Positions 1 to 8,691 of a stretch of DNA of 32,139 bases are shown piece after piece. The stretch covers positions 1 through 32,139 of the forward strand of contig CANOLV010000028.1 in assembly GCA_947567425.1 (NCBI GenBank). The letters run 5' to 3'. A program made the translations under genes and the position numbers. The notes beneath the pieces are model-generated. The model was not told the DNA's origin. It saw only the letters and a program-made list of their open reading frames with translations, and ran no database searches. The DNA comes from an uncultured Porphyromonadaceae bacterium (GTDB lineage: Bacteria > Bacteroidota > Bacteroidia > Bacteroidales > Muribaculaceae). Positions within the stretch are counted from its first letter, which is position 1. Every line of letters starts with the position of its first letter.

Positions 1-51
1 GCGCTTGTGAGTAGCCATCTTGTGGCCTTTTCTTTTCTTTCCGCTGGGCAT
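1..51 (-). CDS. Small, very basic protein (N-terminal part only)
   Basis: The start codon is at 51-49 and the first 17 codons are visible before the window edge. They read MPSGKKRKGHKMATHKR, almost entirely Lys, Arg and His. A short Lys/Arg-rich protein starting MPSGKKRK.HK.ATHKRKK is conserved across Bacteroidetes and looks like a ribosome- or RNA-associated peptide. That role is recalled from family resemblance and not proven here. It lies 86 nt downstream of the HU gene on the same strand with no obvious terminator between them, so co-transcription is plausible. Real gene: likely. Function: uncertain. Confidence 0.65.
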   Translation of the reverse strand, partial: MPSGKKRKGHKMATHKR

Positions 52-137
52 TTTTACGCTGTTTTATTGGGTTAATAAATTAATGATTTTTGGCTGTTTG
101 AGGGCCGTATGGGTTTAGCTGTATCGCGAACCGCAGA

Positions 138-410
138 TTACTTCACATCTTCCATGAACACTTTGGCGGGCTTGAATGCCGGAATCTTGTGCTCGGGGAT
201 TATGATGGTGGTATTCTTCGAGATGTTGCGTGCAGTCTTCTGTGAACGGGTCTTCACGATGAAGCTGCCGAAACCACGGAGATATACATTCTCGTCGTGG
301 GCCAATGAGTCCTTTACGATCTCCATGAATTTCTCAAGAGTCTCAAGAACCGTAGCCTTTTCAATGCCTGTAGTCTTAGCGATTTCGTTTACGATGTCGG
401 CTTTAGTCAT
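138..410 (-). CDS. hup: HU/IHF-family DNA-binding protein
   Basis: This is a histone-like nucleoid protein that bends DNA as a dimer. Its 90 residues match the usual HU length. The N-terminal helical dimerisation half is followed by the family core GFGSF (46-50), the beta-arm beginning KTRSQKTARN, and the FKPAK motif (79-83). At the arm tip the usual Arg-Asn-Pro reads Arg-Asn-Ile, so the proline that normally intercalates into DNA is absent; I believe this is common in Bacteroidetes HU proteins. The gene stands alone upstream (172 nt to ansA). A possible promoter with an imperfect -7 element (CAAATATC on the plus strand, 506-513) lies in that gap. Family assignment is very secure; whether it is a homo- or heterodimer cannot be told. 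Confidence 0.95.
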   Translation of the reverse strand: MTKADIVNEIAKTTGIEKATVLETLEKFMEIVKDSLAHDENVYLRGFGSFIVKTRSQKTARNISKNTTIIIPEHKIPAFKPAKVFMEDVK

Positions 411-582
411 TGTAGTTCGTTATTATTTGTTAATATGATGTTGATAAATTAATTGACTTACAATAATTTAAGTGTCGCGGGAGGCCAAATCCCGTTTTGC
501 AAGTGCAAATATCGCACTTTTTTTTCAATTAGCAGTAATGTTGAGGCGATTTTTTGATAATAAAATCCACAAATCCACAATA

Positions 583-1656
583 TTACACCCTGAGGGAGAA
601 TTGGTCGGAGGGTGTGCTGAGTGTCAATTCTCCACAGATCGGACGCTCGATCTGAATGCGCACTTCTTCCGGCCGGAGGCCGAGTCCGAACAGATACATC
701 ATTTTTGTTATGGCCGCTTCCGAGGTCATATCGTTGCCCGAAGAGGTGCCGGCTCCCGACAGTCTGTCGCCGCTGACATAGCGTTTGGGGTGTACTCCTC
801 CGTTGACGCATTGGGTCACGTTGACAATGACTATACCTCGGTCCACAGCATCTTTGACCGCGCGTATGAACCACGGATAGGTGGGGGCGTTGCCCGTGCC
901 GAATGTCCTGAGGACTATGCCCTTGATTCCCGGCGTGGAGAGCAGATGCTTGAATATGTTTTCGGTGATGCCGGGATGCAGTTCGAGGAACATTACGTTT
1001 GTGTCCATATTATAATGTACGCGCAAGGGGGCGTTGCCGGTCTTACGCATCAGGGCATCCTGGTTGAAGTGTATGCCGAGTCCTATCTTTGCGAGGGGTG
1101 GGTAGTTGTTGCTCTTGAACGCGTTGAAATTGTCGGCGCTCATCTTGGTCGACCTGTTGCCTCTCCATAGATAGTTTTCAAACAGTATCGCGATTTCCTG
1201 CACCATGGGTTCCCCTTTTGCATCGGTCGCGGCCGCTATCTGCAGGGCGGTGATAAGATTCTCCTCGCCGTCGGTCCGCACCTCTCCGATAGGGAGCTGC
1301 GAACCGGTGATGATCACGGGTTTGCTGAGGTTCTCAAGCATGAACGACAGCGCCGACGCCGTGTAGGCCATGGTGTCGGTGCCGTGCAGCACTACGAATC
1401 CGTCGAATGAGTCGTAGTTGTCCTCAATCGCACGTGCCATCTGGACCCAGCAGTCCGGATTCATGTCCGATGAATCCAACGGCGGGTCGAACTGAATGTT
1501 CTCGATCACATAATCGAGCATTTTTATTTTGGGCACGTTGTCGATCAGGTGAGTGAAGTCGAAAGGCTCAAGGGCCTTGGTCTCGGCGTTCTCGATCATG
1601 CCGATTGTGCCTCCGGTATATATTATCAGTATTCTCGGCTTGCGTTCATGCTTCAT
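583..1656 (-). CDS. ansA: Type I (cytoplasmic) L-asparaginase
   Basis: The enzyme hydrolyses L-asparagine to aspartate and ammonia. Both nucleophile-region signatures of the asparaginase/glutaminase family are present: YTGGTIGM near the N-terminus (13-20) with the catalytic Thr, and HGTDTMAYTASA (91-102) with the second Thr-Asp pair. The C-terminal GAGTSSGNDMTSEAA segment is also typical. The 357-residue length fits type I enzymes. There is no signal peptide, so the protein should be cytoplasmic, unlike the periplasmic type II enzyme. The gene starts 29 nt after the metG stop on the same strand, so both are probably transcribed from the metG promoter. Confidence 0.95.
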   Translation of the reverse strand: MKHERKPRILIIYTGGTIGMIENAETKALEPFDFTHLIDNVPKIKMLDYVIENIQFDPPLDSSDMNPDCWVQMARAIEDNYDSFDGFVVLHGTDTMAYTASALSFMLENLSKPVIITGSQLPIGEVRTDGEENLITALQIAAATDAKGEPMVQEIAILFENYLWRGNRSTKMSADNFNAFKSNNYPPLAKIGLGIHFNQDALMRKTGNAPLRVHYNMDTNVMFLELHPGITENIFKHLLSTPGIKGIVLRTFGTGNAPTYPWFIRAVKDAVDRGIVIVNVTQCVNGGVHPKRYVSGDRLSGAGTSSGNDMTSEAAITKMMYLFGLGLRPEEVRIQIERPICGELTLSTPSDQFSLRV

Positions 1657-1685
1657 GGAGAGCGTTATTTAGAGGGTGGGTTTTA

Positions 1686-3728
1686 TTATTTTACCTGTGA
1701 TCCCGGAGTTACGGGTGCTGTAGGTCCTATCACGACCAGGCTTCCATCGGGTTGTTCTGCTGACAGGATCATGCCCTGCGACACTATGCCCCTGAGTTTG
1801 CGCGGAGGGAGGTTGGCGATGAAGCATACCTGTTTTCCCACCAGGTCTTCAGGGTTGTAGTAGCGGGCTATGCCGGATACGATGGTGCGCTTTTCCAGTC
1901 CGTCGTCGATCAGGAATTTCAGAAGCTTGTCGGCTTTGGGCACTTTCTCGCATTCGATCACCGTGCCCACTCTGAGGTCGGCTTTCATAAATGTCTCGAA
2001 GTCTACGTCCGGAGCCTGCGGCGCGGCTTTCCAGCTGTCGATCAGATTCTGCTGCCGTGCATCTTCAAGGCGTTTGATCTGGGCCTCTATGGCGGGATCC
2101 TCGATCTTCTCAAACAGCAGCTCGGGCTGTAGCAGCTCACGTCCGGAGGGGAGTATATCGGGATTGCCGAGCTGCTCCCAGCTTATGTCGAACATGCCGA
2201 GCATCTGTCGGAGTTTCTTGCTCATAAACGGCATGAAGGGTTCAGATGCGATGGCTATGTTGGCGCATATCTGAAGGGCGGTGTTGAGTATCGTGGCGGT
2301 ACGGTCCATGTCGGTCTTTGCCACCTTCCACGGTTCGGTCTCCTGCAGATATTTATTGCCTAAACGGGCATAGTTCATCATCTCCTTCAGAGCGTCGCGG
2401 AAGTGGAATGTGTCAAGATTCTCGCTCAATTGCGTCTTGATTGACTTTAGTTCGGCGAGAGCCTCGTTGTCGACATCCATAAGCTTGTCGGCGCCGGGAA
2501 CTTTCCCCTGGAAGTATTTATGTGTGAGGACCACAGCGCGGTTGACGAAATTTCCGAGTATGGCCACAAGCTCGCTGTTGTTGCGCGCCTGGAAGTCGCG
2601 CCAGGTGAAGTCGTTGTCTTTGGTCTCGGGAGCGTTGGCTGTAAGCACGTAGCGGAGCACGTCCTGCTTGCCGGGGAAGTCCTTCAGATATTCGTGGAGC
2701 CATACGGCCCAGTTTCTCGAAGTGGATATCTTGTCGCCTTCGAGATTGAGGAATTCGTTGGCGGGGACGTTGTCGGGTAGCTGGAATCCGTCGCCGTATG
2801 CCATGAGCATGGCCGGGAACACGATGCAGTGGAACACGATGTTGTCCTTGCCTATGAAATTGATGACGCGAGTCTGGGGGTCTTTCCAATAGGTCTCCCA
2901 TGAATCGGGCAATATCTCCTTGGTATTGGAGATGTAGCCTATCGGGGCGTCGAACCAGACGTAAAGCACTTTGCCTTCGGCACCCTCTACCGGAACCGGT
3001 ATGCCCCAGTCGAGGTCGCGGCTCACGGCGCGGGGTTTCAGCCCCATGTCGAGCCATGATTTGCACTGTCCGTAGACGTTGGTTTTCCATTCGCGGTGAT
3101 CGTCGAGAATCCACTTGCGGAGCGACGGTTCCCACTTGTCGAGGGGCAGATACCAGTGTTTGGTCTCGCGCATTACCGGTGTGCTTCCCGTGATGGCGCT
3201 CTTGGGGTCTATGAGTTCGTCGGGGCTGAGCGATGTGCCGCATGCCTCGCACTGGTCGCCGTAAGCGCGCTCGTTGCCGCAGTGGGGGCATTTTCCGGTC
3301 ACATATCTGTCGGCCAGGAACTGTCCGGCTTCTTCGTCGTAAAGCTGCATTGAACTTTGCTCGATGAATTCGCCTTTGTCATACAGGCGTTTGAAAAATT
3401 CGCTTGCCGTGGCGGCGTGGGTGGCCGACGTCGTACGCGAATACACGTCAAATGATATTCCAAGCTCTTCAAACGAGTCCTTGATTATTTTATGATAGCG
3501 GTCGACGATGTCCTGTGGTGTTACGCCCTCTTTGCGGGCTTTGATGGTAATGGGAACGCCATGTTCGTCGCTTCCGCCCACCATCACCACGTCTTCGCCC
3601 TTGAGGCGCAGATAGCGGGCATAGATGTCGGCGGGGACATATACTCCGGCCAGGTGTCCGATGTGTACAGGGCCGTTGGCGTAGGGGAGGGCCGTGGTGA
3701 TTAAAGTGCGTTTGAATTCTTTTTCCAT
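1686..3728 (-). CDS. metG: Methionyl-tRNA synthetase
   Basis: This class I aminoacyl-tRNA synthetase charges tRNA-Met. I chose the ATG at 3728 ([12 protein letters not shown]) over an upstream TTG at 3749; it gives 680 residues. HIGH is present at about residues 22-25 (PVHIGHLAG). The four zinc ligands are in CPHC and CEAC around residues 147-163, and the KMSKS loop has the form KISTS. The last ~110 residues (from [16 protein letters not shown]) are the fused Trbp111-like tRNA-binding domain, which makes the dimeric long form. A TAATTTTG -7 element lies about 26 nt upstream. ansA follows closely and is probably co-transcribed. Confidence 0.97.
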   Translation of the reverse strand: MEKEFKRTLITTALPYANGPVHIGHLAGVYVPADIYARYLRLKGEDVVMVGGSDEHGVPITIKARKEGVTPQDIVDRYHKIIKDSFEELGISFDVYSRTTSATHAATASEFFKRLYDKGEFIEQSSMQLYDEEAGQFLADRYVTGKCPHCGNERAYGDQCEACGTSLSPDELIDPKSAITGSTPVMRETKHWYLPLDKWEPSLRKWILDDHREWKTNVYGQCKSWLDMGLKPRAVSRDLDWGIPVPVEGAEGKVLYVWFDAPIGYISNTKEILPDSWETYWKDPQTRVINFIGKDNIVFHCIVFPAMLMAYGDGFQLPDNVPANEFLNLEGDKISTSRNWAVWLHEYLKDFPGKQDVLRYVLTANAPETKDNDFTWRDFQARNNSELVAILGNFVNRAVVLTHKYFQGKVPGADKLMDVDNEALAELKSIKTQLSENLDTFHFRDALKEMMNYARLGNKYLQETEPWKVAKTDMDRTATILNTALQICANIAIASEPFMPFMSKKLRQMLGMFDISWEQLGNPDILPSGRELLQPELLFEKIEDPAIEAQIKRLEDARQQNLIDSWKAAPQAPDVDFETFMKADLRVGTVIECEKVPKADKLLKFLIDDGLEKRTIVSGIARYYNPEDLVGKQVCFIANLPPRKLRGIVSQGMILSAEQPDGSLVVIGPTAPVTPGSQVK

Positions 3729-3753
3729 TATGATAGATGTTGTTTTCAAGTTG

Positions 3754-3761
3754 CAAAATTA
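3754..3761 (-). promoter_or_regulatory. Probable metG promoter, -7 element
   Basis: Read on the minus strand this is TAATTTTG, matching the Bacteroidetes -7 consensus TAnnTTTG. It lies about 26 nt before the metG ATG. No clear TTTG -33 element is seen at the expected spacing, although a T-rich stretch is there. Confidence 0.5.
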
Positions 3762-3817
3762 ACGTTTATATATGAAAAAAAGAAATACCAACTGACTCAA
3801 TTTCAGACTTGGCCGTT

Positions 3818-3853
3818 AAAAAAGCGCCATGCCTCGTCTCGGGCATGGCGCTT
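3818..3853 (-). terminator. Intrinsic terminator of glgB
   Basis: A perfect 12-bp inverted repeat (AAGCGCCATGCC at 3822-3833, GGCATGGCGCTT at 3842-3853) with an 8-nt loop is followed on the minus strand by a run of T (the A run at 3818-3823 on the plus strand). It lies 30 nt beyond the glgB stop and upstream of metG, which separates the two transcripts. Confidence 0.88.
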
Positions 3854-3882
3854 GATGAATTTCGCAGGTATGGATTCATCCG

Positions 3883-5892
3883 TTATTTGTGCACTTCGCG
3901 CAGCACCTGGCAGGTGCGGGCCGGCAGATACAGTTTCAGCCAGCCTTTGTGTTCGTCGGCATATAGCGGATCGGGCTGTGTGAGGTGGTGAAGGCTGTCG
4001 TTGATATTGTCAAAGCCTCCGAACTTCTTGTCGTCGCTCGACAGCACTACCTCGTATTCTCCCTCGGGAGCGAGGAATCCATAGCCTTCGTATGACTTGA
4101 AGGGCGCCCAGTTGAACACGAAGATGAGGTTGCCGCGCTTGAACGCAAGCACCTGGTCGTCATCTTTCTCCCATAGCTTTTCTACGGGAAGCGCCTGGAA
4201 GTCATATACGTCGCTGATTAGTTCGACCATGGCGTTGTCGAATGCGTTGAGCTCCTGATAGCGCAGTTCCTCTCTGTCGACGAGGCTCCATTGGCGGCGT
4301 GCATACTTATAGCTCCAGCCGTTGCCCTCGCGTGGGAAGTCGATCCATTCGGGATGGCCGAATTCATTGCCCATGAAGTTGAGGTAGCCGCCGTTGATGG
4401 TGGCCAGCGTCACGAGGCGTATCATTTTGTGCATGGCTATTCCTCGGTTGACGGCGGCATTGTCGTCGCCCTTCATCATGTGCCAGTACATCTGGTCGTC
4501 GATAAGGCGGAATATGACGGTCTTGTCGCCTACCAGCGCCTGGTCGTGGCTTTCGACATAGCTGATGGTCTTCTCGTCGGCGCGTCGGTTGGTCAGTTCC
4601 CAGAATATCGATGTCGGATGCCAGTCTTCGTCTTTCTTCTCCTTGAGCATCTTGATCCAGTAGTCGGGTATGCCCATGGCCATGCGGTAGTCAAATCCGA
4701 TGCCGCCGCCTCTGACCGGATATGCCAGTCCGGGCATGCCGCTCATCTCTTCGGCTATGGTGATGGCGCGTGGATTCACCTGATGGATAAGTTTGTTGGC
4801 CAGCGTCAGATATGTTATGGCGTTAGTGTCCTGTCCGCCGTTGTAGTAGTCGCTGTATGAGCCGAACGCCTGTCCGAGGCCGTGGTTGTAATAAAGCATC
4901 GAAGTCACACCGTCGAAGCGGAATCCGTCGAAGCGGAATTCTTCAAGCCAGTATTTGCAGTTTGACAGCAGGAAGTGCAGCACTTCATTCTTGCCGTAGT
5001 CGAAGCAGAGGGAGTCCCATGCCGAATGCTCGCGTCGGCCGTCGCCGTAGAAGTAAAGGTCGTAGCTGCCGTCGAGGCGTCCCAGGCCCTCCACCTCGTT
5101 TTTTACGGCGTGGGAATGCACGATGTCCATGATCACGGCTATGCCTGCTTCGTGGGCGGCGTCGATCAGCGCCTTCAGCTCTTCGGGGGTGCCGAACCGG
5201 CTCGACGGCGCGTAGAAGCTCGACACGTGGTATCCGAACGATCCGTAGTAAGGATGTTCCTGGATGGCCATTATCTGGATGGCGTTGTAGCCGTCGGCCT
5301 TGACCCTCGGAAGCACGTTCTCGCGGAATTCATTGTATGTCCCCACGCCCTCCTTCTCCTGGGCCATGCCTATGTGGCATTCATATATAAGGAGCGGTTT
5401 GGTGTCGGGCACGAATTTCTTGACTGTCCATTTATATGGCTTCTCCGGACACCATACCTGGGCCGAAAATATCTTCGACTCTTCGTCCTGGACCACTCGG
5501 TTGGCGTAGGCCGGGATTCTCTCGCCGCATCCGCCGTCCCAGCAGACCAGCATTTTGTAGAGCTGTCCGTTCTGGATGGCCTTTTCGGGAAGCTTTATCT
5601 CCCACACGCCGTTGCTCTTTCTTTTGAGGGCATACTTGCGCATCTCTTTCCATTTCGAGAAGTCGCCTATGAGGGTGATGCTCGTGGCGTTGGGCGCCCA
5701 TTCGCGGAATACCCACCCGTCGTCGGTCCTGTGCAGTCCGAAGTAATTGTATGCATTGGCAAAAGCCTTTAAGGTGCCGTCGGCGGCGGTGAGTTCTTTT
5801 TCTTTATTGACGGCATCCTGGTGACGTCCTTCTATGGCGGCCGCGAATGGCTCAAGCCAAGGGTCGTTTTTTAATATGGATAATTTTGCCAT
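3883..5892 (-). CDS. glgB: 1,4-alpha-glucan (glycogen) branching enzyme, GH13_8 type
   Basis: The enzyme makes alpha-1,6 branches in glycogen-like glucans. The protein has 669 residues. An N-terminal CBM48-type beta-sandwich (about 60-150, FREWAPNATSITLIGDFSKW) precedes the GH13 (beta/alpha)8 barrel. Barrel motifs in order are VIMDIVHSH, GFRFDGVTSMLY (nucleophile Asp), IAEEMSGMP (acid/base Glu) and YVESHDQ (transition-state Asp), followed by a C-terminal beta domain. The architecture is that of the eukaryotic-like GH13_8 group, not the E. coli-type GlgB with its N1 extension. No other glycogen gene is adjacent; the unit has its own promoter-like element and terminator. Confidence 0.95.
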   Translation of the reverse strand: MAKLSILKNDPWLEPFAAAIEGRHQDAVNKEKELTAADGTLKAFANAYNYFGLHRTDDGWVFREWAPNATSITLIGDFSKWKEMRKYALKRKSNGVWEIKLPEKAIQNGQLYKMLVCWDGGCGERIPAYANRVVQDEESKIFSAQVWCPEKPYKWTVKKFVPDTKPLLIYECHIGMAQEKEGVGTYNEFRENVLPRVKADGYNAIQIMAIQEHPYYGSFGYHVSSFYAPSSRFGTPEELKALIDAAHEAGIAVIMDIVHSHAVKNEVEGLGRLDGSYDLYFYGDGRREHSAWDSLCFDYGKNEVLHFLLSNCKYWLEEFRFDGFRFDGVTSMLYYNHGLGQAFGSYSDYYNGGQDTNAITYLTLANKLIHQVNPRAITIAEEMSGMPGLAYPVRGGGIGFDYRMAMGIPDYWIKMLKEKKDEDWHPTSIFWELTNRRADEKTISYVESHDQALVGDKTVIFRLIDDQMYWHMMKGDDNAAVNRGIAMHKMIRLVTLATINGGYLNFMGNEFGHPEWIDFPREGNGWSYKYARRQWSLVDREELRYQELNAFDNAMVELISDVYDFQALPVEKLWEKDDDQVLAFKRGNLIFVFNWAPFKSYEGYGFLAPEGEYEVVLSSDDKKFGGFDNINDSLHHLTQPDPLYADEHKGWLKLYLPARTCQVLREVHK

Positions 5893-5942
5893 TGTTTATG
5901 GGTATTATTTAGTCCGAATTTTGGTTGATGATTATTAATTCA

Positions 5943-5950
5943 CAAATCTA
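5943..5950 (-). promoter_or_regulatory. Probable glgB promoter, -7 element
   Basis: On the minus strand this reads TAGATTTG, a full match to TAnnTTTG, about 50 nt before the glgB ATG. The -33 region shows no convincing TTTG. The remainder of the 269-nt space between glgB and the leucine-rich-repeat gene holds only this element and the hairpin at 6103-6154. Confidence 0.5.
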
Positions 5951-6102
5951 ACAATTATCTTTGGATTATGGATTATCGCCGAGTGATTATTTGCATGTAT
6001 ATAAATAGATTTTTTGTGTTTTTCCGGGAATGGTGTTCTATATATGATTGTCGTTAGGTATCGGAGGTAGTTCTATTCGTTTTATTAGTCTATAATCAAA
6101 TG

Positions 6103-6154
6103 TCTTAGCCCGGAAAGCTGAATCGTTTTAAGGGTCAACTTTTCCGGGCTAAGA
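6103..6154 (-). terminator. Hairpin, likely terminator of the leucine-rich-repeat gene
   Basis: A perfect 14-bp inverted repeat (TCTTAGCCCGGAAA, 6103-6116, with its complement at 6141-6154) encloses a 24-nt loop just after the stop of the leucine-rich-repeat gene. No long T run follows on the minus strand, so termination strength is uncertain. Confidence 0.55.
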
Positions 6155-6161
6155 TGCTGTA

Positions 6162-7544
6162 TCAAATAATCACTTTGATTGATTTGTGGCCGATGGTCAC
6201 AATATATATGCCTTTGGTCAAGCCCTCAACTCGGCCGTCAGTACCTGAGTAAACAAGCTGTCCAGATGCCGAATAAACCCTGACGGTTCCTGCATTCCCA
6301 TCTATCGTAATGACACCTTCGTTGACGGCAACCTTGGCGCCTTCGCCGTTTATACTCTCGATTCCTGAATAATCCATCTCCTTTATCTCCCAGAAATTCC
6401 GCCATGGGTCAACTTTTTCGTAAGTGTTAATACGTCCAAAAGGAATATATAACACTGCGTTTTCTAAGACATTATACGAGAAAATCGGAGCGCAACTAAT
6501 TGGGTCATCCCAATAGCAGTAAATTGTTTCAAGTCCCGAGCGTCCGCTGAATGCGGAGCTTCCGATCGAAGTCACCGAGTTTGGAATTGTGACGCTTGTC
6601 AAGCCCGAGCAGTCGTAGAATGCTAATTTTCCGATCGAAGTCACTGAGTTTGGAATTGTGACGTTTGTCAATTTTGAACACCCGCAGAATGTGGAGTTTC
6701 CGATCGAAGTCACCGAGTTTGGAATTGTGATGCTTGTCAATTTTGAGCAATGTTCGAATGCGGATTCTCCGATCGAAGTCACCGAGTTTGGAATTGTGAC
6801 GCTTGTCAAACCAGAGCACCAATAGAATGCGTATTCTCCGATCGAAGTCACCGAGTTTGGAATTGTGATGCTTGTCAATTTTGAGCAATGTTCGAATGCG
6901 GATTCTCCGATCGAAGTCACCGAATTGGGAATGGTAAATTGTGATTCGGTTTTACCTCGTGGGTATAAGAATAGTGATGTGAGATCTTTTGAGTATACCA
7001 CTCCGTCAATTGATGCGTACTTGTTATTCTCTGTAGATACATTTATCTCTGTCAAGAGTGGGCAACTTTCGAATGCGGAGTTTCCGATTGAAGTCACCGA
7101 ATTACCAATTGTGACGCTTGTCAAGCGCCAGCAACTTTTGAATGCGGAGTTTCCGATTGAAGTCACCGAGTTTGGAATTGTGACGCTTGTCAAACCAGTG
7201 CACTCGCTGAATGCGTATTCTCCGATCGAAGTCACCGAGTTTGGAATTGTAACGCTTGTCAAAACAGTGCACTCGCTGAATGCGTATTCTCCGATCGAAG
7301 TCACTGTATAGGTTTTGGAACTGTATATTATCTTTTTCGGTATCTCTAAGTTCTTAGGAACACCATATCCGCGGTCTGTTACTTCAACTGTCCGGTCCTC
7401 CTCCGAAAGAACCTTATAAAGCAATGGGCCTATTTGGAATGTCGATGCCGCCGATGCCGAAAAAGTGGTAATAAGCATTGCGATGGCAAATGCAATAGTC
7501 CTGAGGATATTTCGGCCTATGCCGGTATTTTCTTCTCTTTTCAT
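6162..7544 (-). CDS. BspA-like leucine-rich-repeat surface protein with a T9SS-type sorting tail
   Basis: A signal peptide (about 1-33, hydrophobic run then ASAAS) shows export. Ten BspA/TpLRR-type units of about 23 residues follow, each of the pattern SVTSIGxxAFxxCxxLTxVTIPN. Unit 4 is interrupted by a ~35-residue insert containing IDGVVYSKD, as is usual in this family. After the repeats, a C-terminal domain (about 395-460) ends in [14 protein letters not shown] and [16 protein letters not shown]. This resembles the type A sorting domain of the type IX secretion system. Such proteins are displayed on the cell surface and often bind host or bacterial ligands; the ligand here is unknown. The gene starts 13 nt after the upstream small gene, so it is probably the third gene of an operon. 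Confidence 0.88.
   Translation of the reverse strand: MKREENTGIGRNILRTIAFAIAMLITTFSASAASTFQIGPLLYKVLSEEDRTVEVTDRGYGVPKNLEIPKKIIYSSKTYTVTSIGEYAFSECTVLTSVTIPNSVTSIGEYAFSECTGLTSVTIPNSVTSIGNSAFKSCWRLTSVTIGNSVTSIGNSAFESCPLLTEINVSTENNKYASIDGVVYSKDLTSLFLYPRGKTESQFTIPNSVTSIGESAFEHCSKLTSITIPNSVTSIGEYAFYWCSGLTSVTIPNSVTSIGESAFEHCSKLTSITIPNSVTSIGNSTFCGCSKLTNVTIPNSVTSIGKLAFYDCSGLTSVTIPNSVTSIGSSAFSGRSGLETIYCYWDDPISCAPIFSYNVLENAVLYIPFGRINTYEKVDPWRNFWEIKEMDYSGIESINGEGAKVAVNEGVITIDGNAGTVRVYSASGQLVYSGTDGRVEGLTKGIYIVTIGHKSIKVII
6540..7310 (-). repeat. Tandem 69-bp coding repeats (leucine-rich repeats)
   Basis: About ten 69-bp units encode the 23-residue leucine-rich repeats. Two segments of 87 bp (6699-6785 and 6837-6923) are identical and lie exactly two units (138 bp) apart. 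The first two coding units, near 7190-7310, are also almost identical to each other. This indicates recent unit duplication or gene conversion, not a non-coding array. Confidence 0.9.
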
Positions 7545-7557
7545 GATGTTGCTGTTT

Positions 7558-7806
7558 TTACCTATTGTTTTTTCTGCTTAAATATGATTTTAACGCATTT
7601 TTGATGTGTCTGTCCGGATGCTGCATAGGGTGGCTTTTTCCGGGTTTAGTGTGTAGCTCTTCTTTCAGATACTTATTCCAGCATTTCCTGTAATCACCTG
7701 GATATGTTGCAATAAATTTTTCCAAAAACTCTTTCTCGCCATAATCTTGGGGCAAAATGGAAAGTACATGTTGCACCTTTTCATCTACTTTACTAATTAT
7801 GCTCAT
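7558..7806 (-). CDS. Small protein of unknown function (82 aa)
   Basis: I chose the ATG at 7806 ([16 protein letters not shown]). An open frame extends further upstream, but that part overlaps the preceding gene. The protein is helical and charged with a Lys/Arg/His-rich C-terminal half ([26 protein letters not shown] region) and shows no signal peptide. I recognise no family. It overlaps the upstream gene by 14 nt and ends 13 nt before the leucine-rich-repeat gene, so it should be translationally linked to both. Confidence 0.6.
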   Translation of the reverse strand: MSIISKVDEKVQHVLSILPQDYGEKEFLEKFIATYPGDYRKCWNKYLKEELHTKPGKSHPMQHPDRHIKNALKSYLSRKNNR

Positions 7807-8083
7807 CGCTAAATGTGATATTTTTAATGAGATAAACCGGAATGCAATATTCTGTAATGTCATGCATTGTTGTCTCATAGTCTACAGAAGCAACGTGGTC
7901 TAAAATTTCTTTCGTTTTTCCGATAGGTTTGATTCGCATTTGTAGCCCATTCCCATTTGAACTTGTCCCAAGATATACTCCTTCATAGGTGCCTTCTGTT
8001 GTTTGAACGATACATGAGGATTGATTCCCATTTTGCTCCGTTTTTCTACCTTGAACTTTTAGATAATAAATTTCTATATCCAT
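7793..8083 (-). CDS. Small protein of unknown function (96 aa)
   Basis: The protein starts MDIEIYYLKVQGRKTEQ at an ATG preceded by an A-rich leader with a GGAGG-like stretch further up. The middle (SCIVQTTEGTYEGVYLG) looks like beta-strands; there is no signal peptide or membrane segment. No family is recognised. It is the first gene of the short minus-strand run ending in the leucine-rich-repeat protein. It lies about 60 nt downstream of the long hairpin at 8145-8233, which could act as a leader terminator for the run. Confidence 0.6.
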   Translation of the reverse strand: MDIEIYYLKVQGRKTEQNGNQSSCIVQTTEGTYEGVYLGTSSNGNGLQMRIKPIGKTKEILDHVASVDYETTMHDITEYCIPVYLIKNITFSDEHN

Positions 8084-8144
8084 ATTTTATCCTTTTTGCC
8101 TCCGGACCCTCTCATTGGCTTTAGATTGGTTTATATATAGAAAA

Positions 8145-8233
8145 CGTGAGGTCTGTACTGTTGCTCGTTCCACATTGCGAGGCTCTGGAATTGCCCATTG
8201 GAGTTGAACGAGCAAACTTGCAGAGGCCTCACG
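8145..8233 (-). other. Long imperfect hairpin with T-run (terminator or small-RNA 3' end)
   Basis: Arms at 8145-8170 and 8206-8233 pair over about 21 positions: CGTGAGG with CCTCACG, TCTG with CAGA, and TTGCTCGTTC with GAACGAGCAA. On the minus strand the stem is followed by TTTTCTATATATA, so it can act as an intrinsic terminator. The plus-strand arm reads GTGAGGTCTGTACTGTTG, similar to the hairpin arm at 30140-30156. The 608 nt between 8084 and 8691 hold this hairpin, a second inverted repeat (8534-8574) and the nfnA promoter; I see no convincing gene there. Confidence 0.55.
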
Positions 8234-8533
8234 TAGAATATGCTATACACCCAACTATGGCACTCGCGTGTCATGCCGGGTGGAATATACATATCCACTA
8301 AGACATCTACCGTTTGCTGCATTCTTGACTCCAATTGAAATTTTCCAGATTTCGCAATGTCAAGAAAGAGCGTCGAGTAAACGCTTCCTATTATGTATTT
8401 ATGGAGCAAAGTGCTCCGCTATAATTGCCGACCCACCCGCTGATGCCCTTGACCGGGCCTCTGCGATGCGGTCTGCGACCGTAAAATTATGAAATATATT
8501 TTAACCACACAATAGGATGCTAAAAATCTGCGT

Positions 8534-8574
8534 TGTTAAAAGTCCTGTCCATGGTCTACGGCCATGTTTTAACA
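8534..8574. other. Inverted repeat in the nfnA upstream region
   Basis: TGTTAAAA (8534-8541) is complementary to TTTTAACA (8567-8574), with an inner CATGG/CCATG pairing. It lies 33 nt upstream of the nfnA -7 element. It could be an operator or a weak terminator for transcription entering from the left; the sequence cannot decide. Confidence 0.3.
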
Positions 8575-8606
8575 TTAATTATTTAAGGATTATAAAAATA
8601 AAGCCT

Positions 8607-8614
8607 TACATTTG
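8607..8614 (+). promoter_or_regulatory. Probable nfnA promoter, -7 element
   Basis: TACATTTG matches TAnnTTTG, about 78 nt before the nfnA ATG. A good TTTG -33 element is not seen; the region upstream is AT-rich. Confidence 0.5.
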
Positions 8615-8691
8615 TATCTAATGTGGCGGTCATGTTTGATACGCCGTATAGCTTAATAAAGTTAAAGAAATAATCATAATAACCTGCTTTT

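Noticed and set aside
6540-7310. Regular repeats that could suggest a CRISPR array
   Set aside because: Period 69 bp with no unique spacers, and the units translate as leucine-rich repeats in an intact gene with signal peptide.
8131-8409. An open frame of 92 codons on the minus strand
   Set aside because: Its last third runs through the long hairpin at 8145-8233, it has no leader or family, and its composition does not look coding. It is more likely an accidental frame across an RNA or terminator element.
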